Source: Blautia obeum ATCC 29174 (lineage in GTDB: Bacteria; Bacillota; Clostridia; Lachnospirales; Lachnospiraceae). From it: 64,000 nt of DNA. The notes below the pieces were generated by a model. It was not told the DNA's origin. It ran no database searches and saw nothing but the letters and a program-made list of their open reading frames with translations. The DNA lies in NCBI RefSeq assembly GCF_025147765.1, contig NZ_CP102265.1, positions 1,247,001-1,311,000 on the forward strand. Reading direction: 5' to 3'. Numbering within the stretch: position 1 is the stretch's first letter; each line of letters begins with the position of its first letter. Below, one piece after another: positions 43,048-51,562 of this stretch. The position numbers and the translations under genes are program-made.

Positions 43048-43148
43048 ATGTGCGCAAAACCGCACAAATAAAAATCACGTACAGAGATTCCGATGGATGG
43101 TGCCCTTACGGTGTGAGGTTGGGTCCGGATAGAAAATGATCTGTACGG
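43048..43148 (+). promoter_or_regulatory. Structured rpsB leader (candidate S2 autoregulation)
   Basis: A GTGCG/CGCAC hairpin comes first, then CGTACAGA (43078-43085) pairs with TCTGTACG (43140-43147) as a closing stem, and TCCG/CGGA pairs inside it around a GGTGCCCTTACGG segment. Ribosomal-protein operons in Firmicutes often have such leaders bound by their own product. Identity as an S2 leader is inference. Confidence 0.5.
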
Positions 43149-43177
43149 AAGAATTTAACCAAAAAGGAGAACAAATC

Positions 43178-43906
43178 ATGAGCGTTATTTCAATGAAACA
43201 GCTTTTGGAAGCAGGTGTTCATTTCGGACATCAGACAAGAAGATGGAACCCTAAAATGGCTCCGTACATCTACACAGAAAGAAACGGAATCTATATCATC
43301 GACCTTCAGCAGTCTGTAGGCATGGTTGACGATGCATACAATGCAGTAGCTGATATCGTAGCTAACGGCGGAAACATCCTTTTCGTTGGTACTAAGAAAC
43401 AGGCTCAGGATGCTATCAAAGCAGAAGCAGAGCGTTGCGGACAGTTCTATGTAAACGAAAGATGGCTTGGTGGTATGCTTACAAACTTCAAGACAATCCA
43501 GAGCCGTATTGCAAGACTGAAACAGATCGAAGCTATGGAAGCTGACGGAACTTTCGAAGTACTTCCAAAGAAAGAAGTTATTGAATTAAGAAAAGAACTT
43601 GCTAAACTGCAGAAAAACCTTGGCGGTATCAAAGAAATGAAACGCCTCCCAGACGCAATCTTCATCGTTGACCCTAAGAAAGAAAGAATCTGTGTTCAGG
43701 AAGCTCATACATTAGGTATTCCGCTTATCGGTATCTGCGATACTAACTGTGATCCGGAAGAACTGGATTATGTAATCCCGGGTAACGATGATGCTATTCG
43801 TGCCGTAAAACTGATCGTTTCAAAAATGGCAGACGCTGTTATCGAAGCAAATCAGGGAACAACAGAAGCTGAAGAAGCAGAAGTTGAAGAAGCTACAGAG
43901 GAATAA
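43178..43906 (+). CDS. rpsB: 30S ribosomal protein S2
   Basis: 242 residues from ATG 43178 (MSVISMKQLLEAGVHFGHQ) with AAAAAGGAGA upstream; an earlier in-frame ATG at 43136 lies in the leader stem. Signatures include HFGHQTRRWNPKM, NERWLGGMLTNF and PLIGICDTNCDPE. The C-terminal tail is Glu/Ala-rich. tsf follows after 30 bases, the universal order. Confidence 0.97.
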   Translation: MSVISMKQLLEAGVHFGHQTRRWNPKMAPYIYTERNGIYIIDLQQSVGMVDDAYNAVADIVANGGNILFVGTKKQAQDAIKAEAERCGQFYVNERWLGGMLTNFKTIQSRIARLKQIEAMEADGTFEVLPKKEVIELRKELAKLQKNLGGIKEMKRLPDAIFIVDPKKERICVQEAHTLGIPLIGICDTNCDPEELDYVIPGNDDAIRAVKLIVSKMADAVIEANQGTTEAEEAEVEEATEE

Positions 43907-43936
43907 TTAATTTAATAATTCCAGGAGGAAAATACA

Positions 43937-44878
43937 ATGGCTATTACAGCAGCTCAGGTAAAAGAATTAAGAGAAATGACCGGTGCCGGAATGATGGATT
44001 GTAAGAAAGCTCTTACAGCTACAGATGGCGATATGGACAAAGCAGTAGAATTCCTGCGTGAAAAAGGTCTTGCTACAGCTCAGAAAAAAGCAAGCCGTGT
44101 TGCAGCAGAAGGTCTTTGCAAGACTCTTGTTGCTGATGATGAGAAGAACGCAGTTGTTGTAGAAGTTAACTCTGAGACAGACTTCGTTGCTAAGAATGAA
44201 AAATTCCAGAGCTATGTTGCAGATGTTGCAGCACAGGCACTTACAACTTCCGCAGCTGACATCGACGCTTTCCTTGCAGAGCCATGGGCACTTGATACAA
44301 CCAAGACTGTAAACGAAGCTCTTGCAGCTCAGATCGCAGTTATCGGTGAGAACATGCACATCAGAAGATTTGCTCAGGTGAAAGAAGAAAACGGATTCGT
44401 TGCTTCTTACACACATATGGGTGGAAAAATCGGCGTTCTTGTAGACGTTGAAACAGATGTTGTTAACGATGCAGTGAAAGAAATGGCTAGAAACGTAGCA
44501 ATGCAGATTGCAGCTCTGAAACCGCAGTACACAAGCGACAGCGAAGTAAGTGCTGAATATATCGAGCATGAAAAAGAAATCCTTCTTGCTCAGATCCAGA
44601 ACGATCCGAAAGAATCCCAGAAACCGGAGAAGGTTATCCAGGGTATGATCACTGGACGTATCAAGAAAGAACTCAAAGAGATCTGCCTTCTTGATCAGGT
44701 TTACGTTAAAGCAGAAGATGGAAAACAGACTGTTGCTAAATATGTAGAAGAAGTTGCTAAAGCAAACGGCGCTAAGATTGCAATCAAAGGTTTCGTTCGT
44801 TTTGAAACTGGCGAAGGTATCGAAAAACGTCAGGATGACTTCGCAGCAGAAGTTGCAGCTCAGGTAGCTGGTAAATAA
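43937..44878 (+). CDS. tsf: Elongation factor Ts
   Basis: 313 residues. The N-terminal UBA domain (VKELREMTGAGMMDCKKALTATDGD) is followed by the EF-Tu-contacting motif (NSETDFVAKNEKF) and two core subdomains. Regenerates EF-Tu-GTP by nucleotide exchange. Cotranscribed with rpsB; a strong terminator follows. Confidence 0.97.
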   Translation: MAITAAQVKELREMTGAGMMDCKKALTATDGDMDKAVEFLREKGLATAQKKASRVAAEGLCKTLVADDEKNAVVVEVNSETDFVAKNEKFQSYVADVAAQALTTSAADIDAFLAEPWALDTTKTVNEALAAQIAVIGENMHIRRFAQVKEENGFVASYTHMGGKIGVLVDVETDVVNDAVKEMARNVAMQIAALKPQYTSDSEVSAEYIEHEKEILLAQIQNDPKESQKPEKVIQGMITGRIKKELKEICLLDQVYVKAEDGKQTVAKYVEEVAKANGAKIAIKGFVRFETGEGIEKRQDDFAAEVAAQVAGK

Positions 44879-44908
44879 TTTCTGATTTGATTTAAATCAG
44901 AACATTTC

Positions 44909-44964
44909 AATCCCCTGAAATCCAGGGCACCTCATCGAGGTGCGAGGGTTTTGGGGGATTTTTT
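44909..44964 (+). terminator. Terminator after tsf
   Basis: AATCCCC and GGGGGATT form the base, GCACCTC-ATC-GAGGTGC the top, followed by six T. A separate TTCTGATTT/AAATCAGAA hairpin precedes it at 44880-44902. Confidence 0.85.
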
Positions 44965-45046
44965 GTATGGAAAAGGAAAATATCTTGTAATTTTGAGGCT
45001 TTTCATTCATAATATATGCAGTACAATTAGAAATGAGTATAAAAAT

Positions 45047-45553
45047 ATGGTGAACTACAAAAATGTAAAAATATCAGAAGACGCACGAATAGCGAAACAG
45101 TCCGTAATTATTGGTGATGTGACGATCGGACGAGACAGCTGTGTATTATATTATGCAGTGATCCGTGGTGATGAAGCACCAATTGTAATCGGTGAGGAGA
45201 CCAATATTCAGGAGAACTGCACGGTTCATGTAAGTCATAATAAGCCGGTTTCTATTGGAAACAATGTTACAATAGGGCATAATGCCGTGATTCATAGCTG
45301 TACGATCGGAGACCGGACGCTGATTGGAATGGGTGCGGTAATTCTGGATGGTGCACAGATCGGAAACGACTGTATCATTGGAGCCGGAAGTCTGGTAACA
45401 AAGAATACTGTGATTCCGGATGGTTCACTTGTGTTGGGAAGTCCGGCGAAAATAAAGAGAAATCTTACCTGGGAAGAGAAACTTGGTAATCTCGAAAACA
45501 GCAGAGAATACGTTAAGGTTTCCGGTGAGATGAAAGCACAGGGTATTTTGTAA
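45047..45553 (+). CDS. Gamma-carbonic-anhydrase-like hexapeptide protein
   Basis: 168 residues from ATG 45047; the ribosome site is weak. A left-handed beta-helix of hexapeptide repeats (IGDVTIGRDSCV, PVSIGNNVTIGHNAVIH) carries histidines in NCTVHVSH, IGHNAVIH positioned like the metal ligands of the YrdA/CaiE gamma-carbonic anhydrase group. Many such proteins have not been shown to have anhydrase activity. Upstream in-frame codons to 44951 run through the tsf terminator and are not coding. Confidence 0.85.
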   Translation: MVNYKNVKISEDARIAKQSVIIGDVTIGRDSCVLYYAVIRGDEAPIVIGEETNIQENCTVHVSHNKPVSIGNNVTIGHNAVIHSCTIGDRTLIGMGAVILDGAQIGNDCIIGAGSLVTKNTVIPDGSLVLGSPAKIKRNLTWEEKLGNLENSREYVKVSGEMKAQGIL

Positions 45554-45610
45554 GTTATTTGCAATATAAATGATGAAAACAGAATATAGGAAAAGATAAA
45601 GGAGAGTTCT

Positions 45611-46087
45611 ATGGATCACGAAATTCCTGTCCGTATTGTAGACAACCAGGAATACATGAAGGTTGTCCGCTCAATTCTTGAGGAGGGAAAAGAAGTTCCC
45701 CTTGTTGTCACAGGAAACAGTATGATGCCGTTTCTTATTGACAGGAGGGATCAGGTGCTGATAAAAAGGATTGAACGTCCTCTGAAAAAAGGAGATATTG
45801 CTTTTTTTCAGAGAGAAAACGGACAGTATATTATGCACAGAATTCACTTTATGCGAAAAGATGACAGAACTGGTGAAAACCAGTTCTATTTTATTGGAGA
45901 TGGACAGAAAAACATAGAAGGACCTATTAAAGAAACTCGGATTTTTGGCGTAATTACCGGGGTTTTGCGGAAAGGGAAATATTTGGATGAACACACATTT
46001 ACATGGAGATTTTTTGAGAATATCTGGCGTTATGTGATACCATTTCGTCCCCTGATAATAAAAATATATTCACTTTTTAAGCGTTGA
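45611..46087 (+). CDS. S26/S24-type signal peptidase-like protein
   Basis: 158 residues. The catalytic Ser motif VTGNSMMPFL (near residue 37) and a downstream QYIMHRIHF resemble signal peptidases of the SipW/archaeal-ER type, where a His replaces the Lys general base. There is no N-terminal membrane anchor; a hydrophobic/basic C-terminus (FRPLIIKIYSLFKR) may attach it to the membrane. It precedes an ABC exporter and a small membrane protein, suggesting processing of an exported peptide, but no precursor gene is visible. Confidence 0.75.
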   Translation: MDHEIPVRIVDNQEYMKVVRSILEEGKEVPLVVTGNSMMPFLIDRRDQVLIKRIERPLKKGDIAFFQRENGQYIMHRIHFMRKDDRTGENQFYFIGDGQKNIEGPIKETRIFGVITGVLRKGKYLDEHTFTWRFFENIWRYVIPFRPLIIKIYSLFKR

Positions 46088-46092
46088 ATTGC

Positions 46093-46121
46093 TTGAGAAT
46101 CATAAAGTGCAGTGCTATAAT
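46093..46121 (+). promoter_or_regulatory. Promoter before the ABC exporter gene
   Basis: TTGAGA (46093-46098), 17-base spacer, TATAAT (46116-46121), between the S26 peptidase and the ABC gene. Confidence 0.7.
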
Positions 46122-46188
46122 TTGACCAAGTTGCGGGTAGTGAATTGTAGAGTGATGAGAAATCAGTAAAGATAAGTGGAGTACTATT

Positions 46189-47916
46189 TTGAAGCGGTGG
46201 ATAAAGAAAATCATTGTCAGAATCAGAGAAGGATATCTGAAAGAAATATACAAAGAAATGGTGTGGATGTATCAGTATGTAAAACGTTATTGGTTTTCTA
46301 TATGTTTTTATATCTTGGCAGGAGTCTTCGGTACCGTTATGGGACTTGGAAGCAGTGTTGTGTCCAAGTATCTGATCGATGCAGTCACCGGAGTCAGGAA
46401 AGATAAAATCCTTCTGTTCGCTGTGCTGATCATATGCATGACAGCAGCTGGAATTATCTCGAATGCAGTCATCAGCCGTATTTCAGCCAGAATCAATGTG
46501 ATGATACAGAATGAGATACAGGCAGATATTTTTGAAAAGATCATACATACAGAATGGAAAGAACTCAAAGATTTTCGAAGCGGAGATCTTTTGAACCGCC
46601 TTTCAAATGATGCTGTACAGGTGGCTTCCAGCGTGATCAGCTGGATTCCGAACAGTATTACAAAGCTGGTGCAGTTTATTGGTGCATTTGCGATTATTTT
46701 TTATTATGATCCGGTCATGGCAGGAATTGCACTTCTCAGTGCTCCGGTTACGGTGATTTTTTCCAGAAAATTCATGGGGAAGATGCGGACCTATAATAAT
46801 GAAATGCGCGAGATGACCAGCAGTCTGATGTCCTTTCAGGATGATACTTTTCAGAATATCCAGACAGTAAAAGCCCTTGATCTGACAGGAGTATTTGAAA
46901 AGAAGCTACAGAGCCTTCAGAACAGATACAAAGAAAAAATGTTGGATTATAATAAATTTACCGTGTATACGTCTTCCTTTATGTCAGCAATAGGAACCGG
47001 TGTTTCGTATATCTGCTTTGGATGGAGCGTGTACAGACTCTGGAGTGGGTACATCACCACCGGAACCCTGCTGATGTTTTTCCAGATGGCAAATTCACTG
47101 TCTTCCTCGTTTTCCTCACTGATTCAGATCATACCGGCTGCCATCAACGCTGCTACTTGTGCGGGACGCCTGATGTCGGTTTCGGAACTGGAAAAAGAAA
47201 ATGCTCTGGATATGGAGAAGGTAGATCGAATTCTGGAAAAAGAGTATAAAGGGATCACGATTGAGTTAAAAGAAGTCAATATTCATTATAAAGACGGAGA
47301 GAATGTGATTCACAGGGGGGATTTTATTGCGAATGCAGGTGAGATCACTGCAGTCGTTGGGCCGTCAGGCGAAGGAAAGACAACATTGATTCGCGTATTA
47401 CTTGGACTTCTGCATCCAATGGAAGGAAGGGCTGAACTTAAGAATGCAGAGGGAATAAAATGCAGACTTTCTGCCGGAACACGAGAATTTTTCAGCTATG
47501 TGCCGCAGGGCAATACCATCTTTGCAGGAAGCATTGCTGAGAATATGAGGATGGTAAAAGAAGATGCCACAGATGAAGAAATCAGAGAAGTTCTGGAAAT
47601 GGCCTGCGCCTATGATTTTGTAAAAAAACTTCCGAAGGGCATGGAAACAGTGGTAGGTGAGAAGGGAAGTGGACTTTCGGAAGGGCAGGCACAGAGACTG
47701 GCCATAGCGAGGGCACTCCTGAAAAATGCACCGGTTCTGATTTTGGATGAAGCGACTTCGGCACTGGATATAGATACGGAAGAACGGGTATTAAAAAACA
47801 TTATGAAGAAGGAGAAAGGCAGGACCTGTGTTGTTACGACACATCGCCCAAGTGTTCTTTCTGTCAGTGATCATATTTATGAAATCAGAGAGAGTCATTT
47901 AAAGAAACTGAAATAG
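46189..47916 (+). CDS. ABC transporter, fused permease-ATPase
   Basis: 575 residues from TTG 46189 with AAGTGGAG eight bases upstream. Six membrane helices (about 35-320) of type IV ABC exporter fold precede the ATPase: Walker A GPSGEGKTT, Q-loop YVPQGNTIFAGSI, signature LSEGQAQRLA, Walker B PVLILDEATSALD, switch VVTTHRPSVL. The Glu in Walker A (SGEGK) is a minor variation. Exports peptides, lipids or drugs, probably as a homodimer. Grouped with the S26 peptidase and small membrane protein. Confidence 0.92.
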   Translation: MKRWIKKIIVRIREGYLKEIYKEMVWMYQYVKRYWFSICFYILAGVFGTVMGLGSSVVSKYLIDAVTGVRKDKILLFAVLIICMTAAGIISNAVISRISARINVMIQNEIQADIFEKIIHTEWKELKDFRSGDLLNRLSNDAVQVASSVISWIPNSITKLVQFIGAFAIIFYYDPVMAGIALLSAPVTVIFSRKFMGKMRTYNNEMREMTSSLMSFQDDTFQNIQTVKALDLTGVFEKKLQSLQNRYKEKMLDYNKFTVYTSSFMSAIGTGVSYICFGWSVYRLWSGYITTGTLLMFFQMANSLSSSFSSLIQIIPAAINAATCAGRLMSVSELEKENALDMEKVDRILEKEYKGITIELKEVNIHYKDGENVIHRGDFIANAGEITAVVGPSGEGKTTLIRVLLGLLHPMEGRAELKNAEGIKCRLSAGTREFFSYVPQGNTIFAGSIAENMRMVKEDATDEEIREVLEMACAYDFVKKLPKGMETVVGEKGSGLSEGQAQRLAIARALLKNAPVLILDEATSALDIDTEERVLKNIMKKEKGRTCVVTTHRPSVLSVSDHIYEIRESHLKKLK

Positions 47917-47935
47917 GAAGGCGGGACAGAAAGTT

Positions 47936-48265
47936 ATGAATGAGAAAACAAAAAAGGAAGGTTATACAGATCAGTTAAATCAGGAACTTCTTGGCACACT
48001 GGGAGAAAAGGCTTCATCTGAACAGATCAGTGCAGCATATGAAAAAAGAGAGGTACACAGGGATACAACATATCATAAAACGAATACAAAACATGCCAGT
48101 CCGTGGAAAGATACTGCTCCGGCAGAGAACACTTTAAAGACAAGAAAAAAGAAACATAGGAGTTCCAGAGACCGATACTTTCTGTTACTGTCGCTTGGCA
48201 TTGCGGTAGGAGTACTGACAGCAGCGGGGCTGCTCATTTATGGAAGTCTTTTATTTCTACATTAA
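47936..48265 (+). CDS. Small tail-anchored protein
   Basis: 109 residues, no family recognised. A charged N-terminal 80 residues (including KTRKKKHRSSRDR just before the membrane) leads to a single C-terminal helix (about 85-106). It follows the ABC gene by 19 bases and shares its transcript, with a terminator after it. It may be an accessory of the exporter or an unrelated membrane-attached protein. Confidence 0.6.
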   Translation: MNEKTKKEGYTDQLNQELLGTLGEKASSEQISAAYEKREVHRDTTYHKTNTKHASPWKDTAPAENTLKTRKKKHRSSRDRYFLLLSLGIAVGVLTAAGLLIYGSLLFLH

Positions 48266-48272
48266 CGAACAG

Positions 48273-48317
48273 AAGACCTGCGGGTAAATCTGAAAAGATT
48301 TATCTGTGGGTCTTTTT
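48273..48317 (+). terminator. Terminator after the ABC exporter operon
   Basis: AAGACCTGCGGGTAAATC pairs with GATTTATCTGTGGGTCTT (G.U pairs included), followed by a T-run. Confidence 0.8.
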
Positions 48318-48445
48318 TGGTGAAGAGAGATTTGTATTTTTAGAAAAAAGAAGGAAAAAACACATACTTTAGTATGTAGGAGGGGGAAGGAGAAAAGGGT
48401 AGAATTATATTCTGCATAAAGTTGTGTTGTAAAAAGGGGACAAAA

Positions 48446-49219
48446 ATGATCGATATACATGCACATATTTTGCCGGATCTGGATGATGGTTCAGAAGATA
48501 TGGAAGAATCACTGGAAATGGCAGAGCTGGCAGTGGAGAGCGGTGTGGAGATCATGACAGCAACACCGCACAGCAATCAGATGGGGCGATTTGAAAATTT
48601 TCAGTCAGAGCAGCTTCAAACAGCTTTTGAACGACTGCGCATGGTATTGAAGAAAGAAAAGATTCCATTGAAAATATTAAATGGAATGGAGATTTTTGCC
48701 TCAGAGGATATTGCACAGAAGATAAAAAATAAGCAGCTGAGTGGAATCAATGGGACGGATTATTATCTGGTCGAGTTTCCGTTTGACGCAGATCCCTGGT
48801 GGATCCGGGAATGTCTGGAGGATATCTTTGATACGGGGAAGATACCATTGATCGCACACCCGGAACGCTATTTTTGTATACAGGATTATCCGGAGCTTAT
48901 ATATGAATGGGTGCAGAATGGATGCGTTACGCAGATGAATAAGGGCAGCATTCTGGGAAGATTTGGGAGAAGTGTTATGGAGACTGCACATATCCTTCTG
49001 AAAAATGACCTGATATCATGCATTGCCAGTGATGCACATCATTCTTATATCCGTACGCCACATATGAGCGAGACAAAAACAGCCCTTGTTCATATAGGTG
49101 GCTATGAATATGCATGGCACCTGACAGAAGAAAATCCGGAACGGATCATAAAAAACATACAGATTCCTCTGCACGGCCGGAGACCGGATAGGAGGAGAAA
49201 ATATTTCAGACCTGTCTGA
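48446..49219 (+). CDS. cpsB: Tyrosine-protein phosphatase CpsB/YwqE-like (PHP fold)
   Basis: 257 residues from ATG 48446. PHP metal motifs: MIDIHAHILPDLDDG at the start, TATPHSNQ, IAHPERY and ASDAHH. This manganese-dependent phosphatase removes phosphate from the C-terminal tyrosines of bacterial tyrosine kinases, and so controls capsule/exopolysaccharide chain length. The two kinases lie 1-3 kb downstream. First gene of the exopolysaccharide locus. Confidence 0.92.
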   Translation: MIDIHAHILPDLDDGSEDMEESLEMAELAVESGVEIMTATPHSNQMGRFENFQSEQLQTAFERLRMVLKKEKIPLKILNGMEIFASEDIAQKIKNKQLSGINGTDYYLVEFPFDADPWWIRECLEDIFDTGKIPLIAHPERYFCIQDYPELIYEWVQNGCVTQMNKGSILGRFGRSVMETAHILLKNDLISCIASDAHHSYIRTPHMSETKTALVHIGGYEYAWHLTEENPERIIKNIQIPLHGRRPDRRRKYFRPV

Positions 49220-49245
49220 CAGGTAAAGATCAAGAGGAGAGTTTC

Positions 49246-50142
49246 ATGAAAAAGTTAAGAATACTTGGCATTGTGGTATTTGTGATCGCAGCTGTGTCAT
49301 TTGGATATTTCAAATACGAGCAGATCAATTCCAAGGACAATCAGGCACCGGTGATCACAATGGATGCTGATTCAGTAGAGGTGTCCTGCCAGGCAGGAGA
49401 TGAAGAATTTCTGAAGGGAATTACGGCAAAAGATTCCAAAGATGGAGATGTAACCAGCAGCCTGATCGTGGAATCCATAAGTAATTTTATGGAAAATCAT
49501 ACAAGAAATATGACCGTGGTGGCATTCGATTCCGATAATCATGCAACAAAAGCGACAAGGAAAATAGCGTATACCGATTATACAGCACCGACTTTTTCCC
49601 TGACGGAACCATTACGTTTTGCTATGAATACACAGGACATTATGGGAACACTTACCTGCGTGGATGTACTGGACGGAGACGTAACCGGAAAGATAAAGAT
49701 GTCCAGTGAATATTATGTGCAGGCAGATACACCGGGGGAATATCCAATGGTCTATCAGGTGGCAAACAGTGCAGGAGACGTGCAGAAGCTCCCGGTAACA
49801 GTGGAAATTTATGATCCATCCAAGGAAGCACAGAAACCGCTGATTGAGTTGTCACAGTATCTTGTGTATACACCGACGGGGACTGCAATTGATCCATGGT
49901 CATACGTGGAGCAGATTACAATGGGTGGCATTAAATTTCAAAGAGGTGAGGACGGGGTGCTTCGTGATCCGAATCCTGCAGAAAAACAGGAACGTACTGC
50001 TATTACTGCAGATGAGGTGCAGATCACGAATCAGGCAGATTTTAATACTCCTGGCACATATGAAATCCTGTATCAGATTACGGACGACAGTGGGAAAGAA
50101 AGTGTAACCGGTCAGGTACGTCTGATCGTTGTGGTGAGATAG
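49246..50142 (+). CDS. Membrane-anchored protein with Ig-like domains
   Basis: 298 residues. One N-terminal helix (about 5-22) is followed by repeated Ig-like beta-sandwich domains of the DUF5011/HYR style, recognisable from DSKDGDVTSSLIV and DVLDGDVTGKIKM with AxDxDGxxT..Y.. patterns, and a third similar end (TPGTYEILYQITDDSGKE). It probably sits outside the membrane. Found in clostridial polysaccharide loci between cpsB and the kinase; role unknown. Confidence 0.75.
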   Translation: MKKLRILGIVVFVIAAVSFGYFKYEQINSKDNQAPVITMDADSVEVSCQAGDEEFLKGITAKDSKDGDVTSSLIVESISNFMENHTRNMTVVAFDSDNHATKATRKIAYTDYTAPTFSLTEPLRFAMNTQDIMGTLTCVDVLDGDVTGKIKMSSEYYVQADTPGEYPMVYQVANSAGDVQKLPVTVEIYDPSKEAQKPLIELSQYLVYTPTGTAIDPWSYVEQITMGGIKFQRGEDGVLRDPNPAEKQERTAITADEVQITNQADFNTPGTYEILYQITDDSGKESVTGQVRLIVVVR

Positions 50143-50158
50143 TGGGAAAGAGGAATTT

Positions 50159-51562
50159 ATGGAAGAGAGAATAGACAACGAAACCGTTCAGCAGATAGAC
50201 CTGATCAGCATGCTGAAAGACATTGGAAGAGAGTGGCTGACCATTCTTTTGCTGGCAATAGCTGCTGCATTGTTTGCAGATATCTGGATTTGTGCGACTT
50301 ATCAGCCGGAATACCGAACTTCGACAACATTTGTTGTTACGGCAAAAGGTATGAATAACAATATATATCAGAATCTGAATTCGACAAAAGAGCTGGCAGG
50401 ACAGTTTACTGAAATTCTGGGCAGTAATGTATTGAAGAAAAAAGTAGCGCAGGATCTGGGAGTGAACAGCCTGGAGGTGGAGACGTCGGTAGACCTTGTT
50501 CCGGAGACAAATCTGATCACACTTTCCGTTAAGGCTGGTACTGCAGCTGAGTCTTATCGAATACTGCAGTCCGTTATGGAAAACTATAATACGGTTTCCG
50601 ATTATGCGATTAAAAATGTCATCATTGAGACGATTCAGCAACCATCTGTAGCCATGGCTCCGATCAATCCGTTGGATGAAAAAAGAACAGTCATGAAGGT
50701 ATTTGCTGTGGCAGCCGGATGCCTGATAGCTTTATTGGCCGGAATTTCCTACATACGAGATACCATTAAAAATCCGGGAGAAGTATCCACAAAACTGGAT
50801 ACCCGTTTGCTTGGAACGATTGCCTATGAGAAAAAATCAAAGGCTCTTTCCATGAAAAGAAAGAAGGATTATCTTTCTATGCTGATCCAGAATCCACTTC
50901 GAAGTTTTGCTTATGTGGAGTCCAGCAAAATGGCTGCATCCAGAGTGAGAAGCTATATGGATAAAGAGGATGCAAAAGTACTTCTTGTTACCAGTGTGAT
51001 GGAAAATGAAGGAAAATCCACAGTAGCAGCAAATCTGGCACTGTCACTTGCGCAGGAAGGAAGCAGAGTTATGCTGATAGACTGTGATTTCCGAAAACCG
51101 GCACAGTACAAAATTTTTAATGTCCGTGATAATGAAGAGACGGATCTAGGAGATGTACTGATCAACCATGCAAGTACGGAGAAGATTATCCGGAACTGGA
51201 ATAATTCCGGTCTGTATATGATTTTAAATAAAACTTCTTCAAATGCAATCGAAACTCTGCTGAAAAGCATGACGCTCAAACAGATCATCGCTTTTTGCCG
51301 TGAAAAAATGGACTATGTAGTTATCGACACTTCTCCGCTTGCCCTTGTGGCAGATACAGAGGAGCTGGCACAGATGACAGATGCTTCTGTGCTGGTAGTA
51401 AGACAGGACACGGTATTGACGAAGGACATTAATGATGCAATCGATATACTGAACAATACCAGAGGAAAAGTACTTGGCTGCATCCTGAATGGTGTGACGT
51501 CACAAAATATGGCAGGAAGCGGACATTACGGATGTGGAGGACATTATGGGAAGCGAGCGTAA
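50159..51562 (+). CDS. Chain-length regulator fused to BY-kinase (1)
   Basis: 467 residues. An N-terminal Wzz domain has two helices (about 25-47 and 180-200) flanking an outer domain. A C-terminal bacterial tyrosine kinase follows: Walker A MENEGKST, Walker A' VMLIDCDFRKP, Walker B YVVIDTSPL. The C-terminus GHYGCGGHYGKRA offers only two tyrosines for autophosphorylation. Such proteins set polymer length and export rate. Overlaps the second kinase gene by 17 bases. Confidence 0.88.
   Translation: MEERIDNETVQQIDLISMLKDIGREWLTILLLAIAAALFADIWICATYQPEYRTSTTFVVTAKGMNNNIYQNLNSTKELAGQFTEILGSNVLKKKVAQDLGVNSLEVETSVDLVPETNLITLSVKAGTAAESYRILQSVMENYNTVSDYAIKNVIIETIQQPSVAMAPINPLDEKRTVMKVFAVAAGCLIALLAGISYIRDTIKNPGEVSTKLDTRLLGTIAYEKKSKALSMKRKKDYLSMLIQNPLRSFAYVESSKMAASRVRSYMDKEDAKVLLVTSVMENEGKSTVAANLALSLAQEGSRVMLIDCDFRKPAQYKIFNVRDNEETDLGDVLINHASTEKIIRNWNNSGLYMILNKTSSNAIETLLKSMTLKQIIAFCREKMDYVVIDTSPLALVADTEELAQMTDASVLVVRQDTVLTKDINDAIDILNNTRGKVLGCILNGVTSQNMAGSGHYGCGGHYGKRA

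Larger units (their letters stand above)
42750..43177. other. Gene-free region: palindromic element, terminator, rpsB promoter and leader
   Basis: 428 bases. A 187-bp nested palindrome (42790-42976), a small terminator (42997-43022), a promoter whose -35 lies in the terminator loop, and a structured leader before rpsB. Confidence 0.8.
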
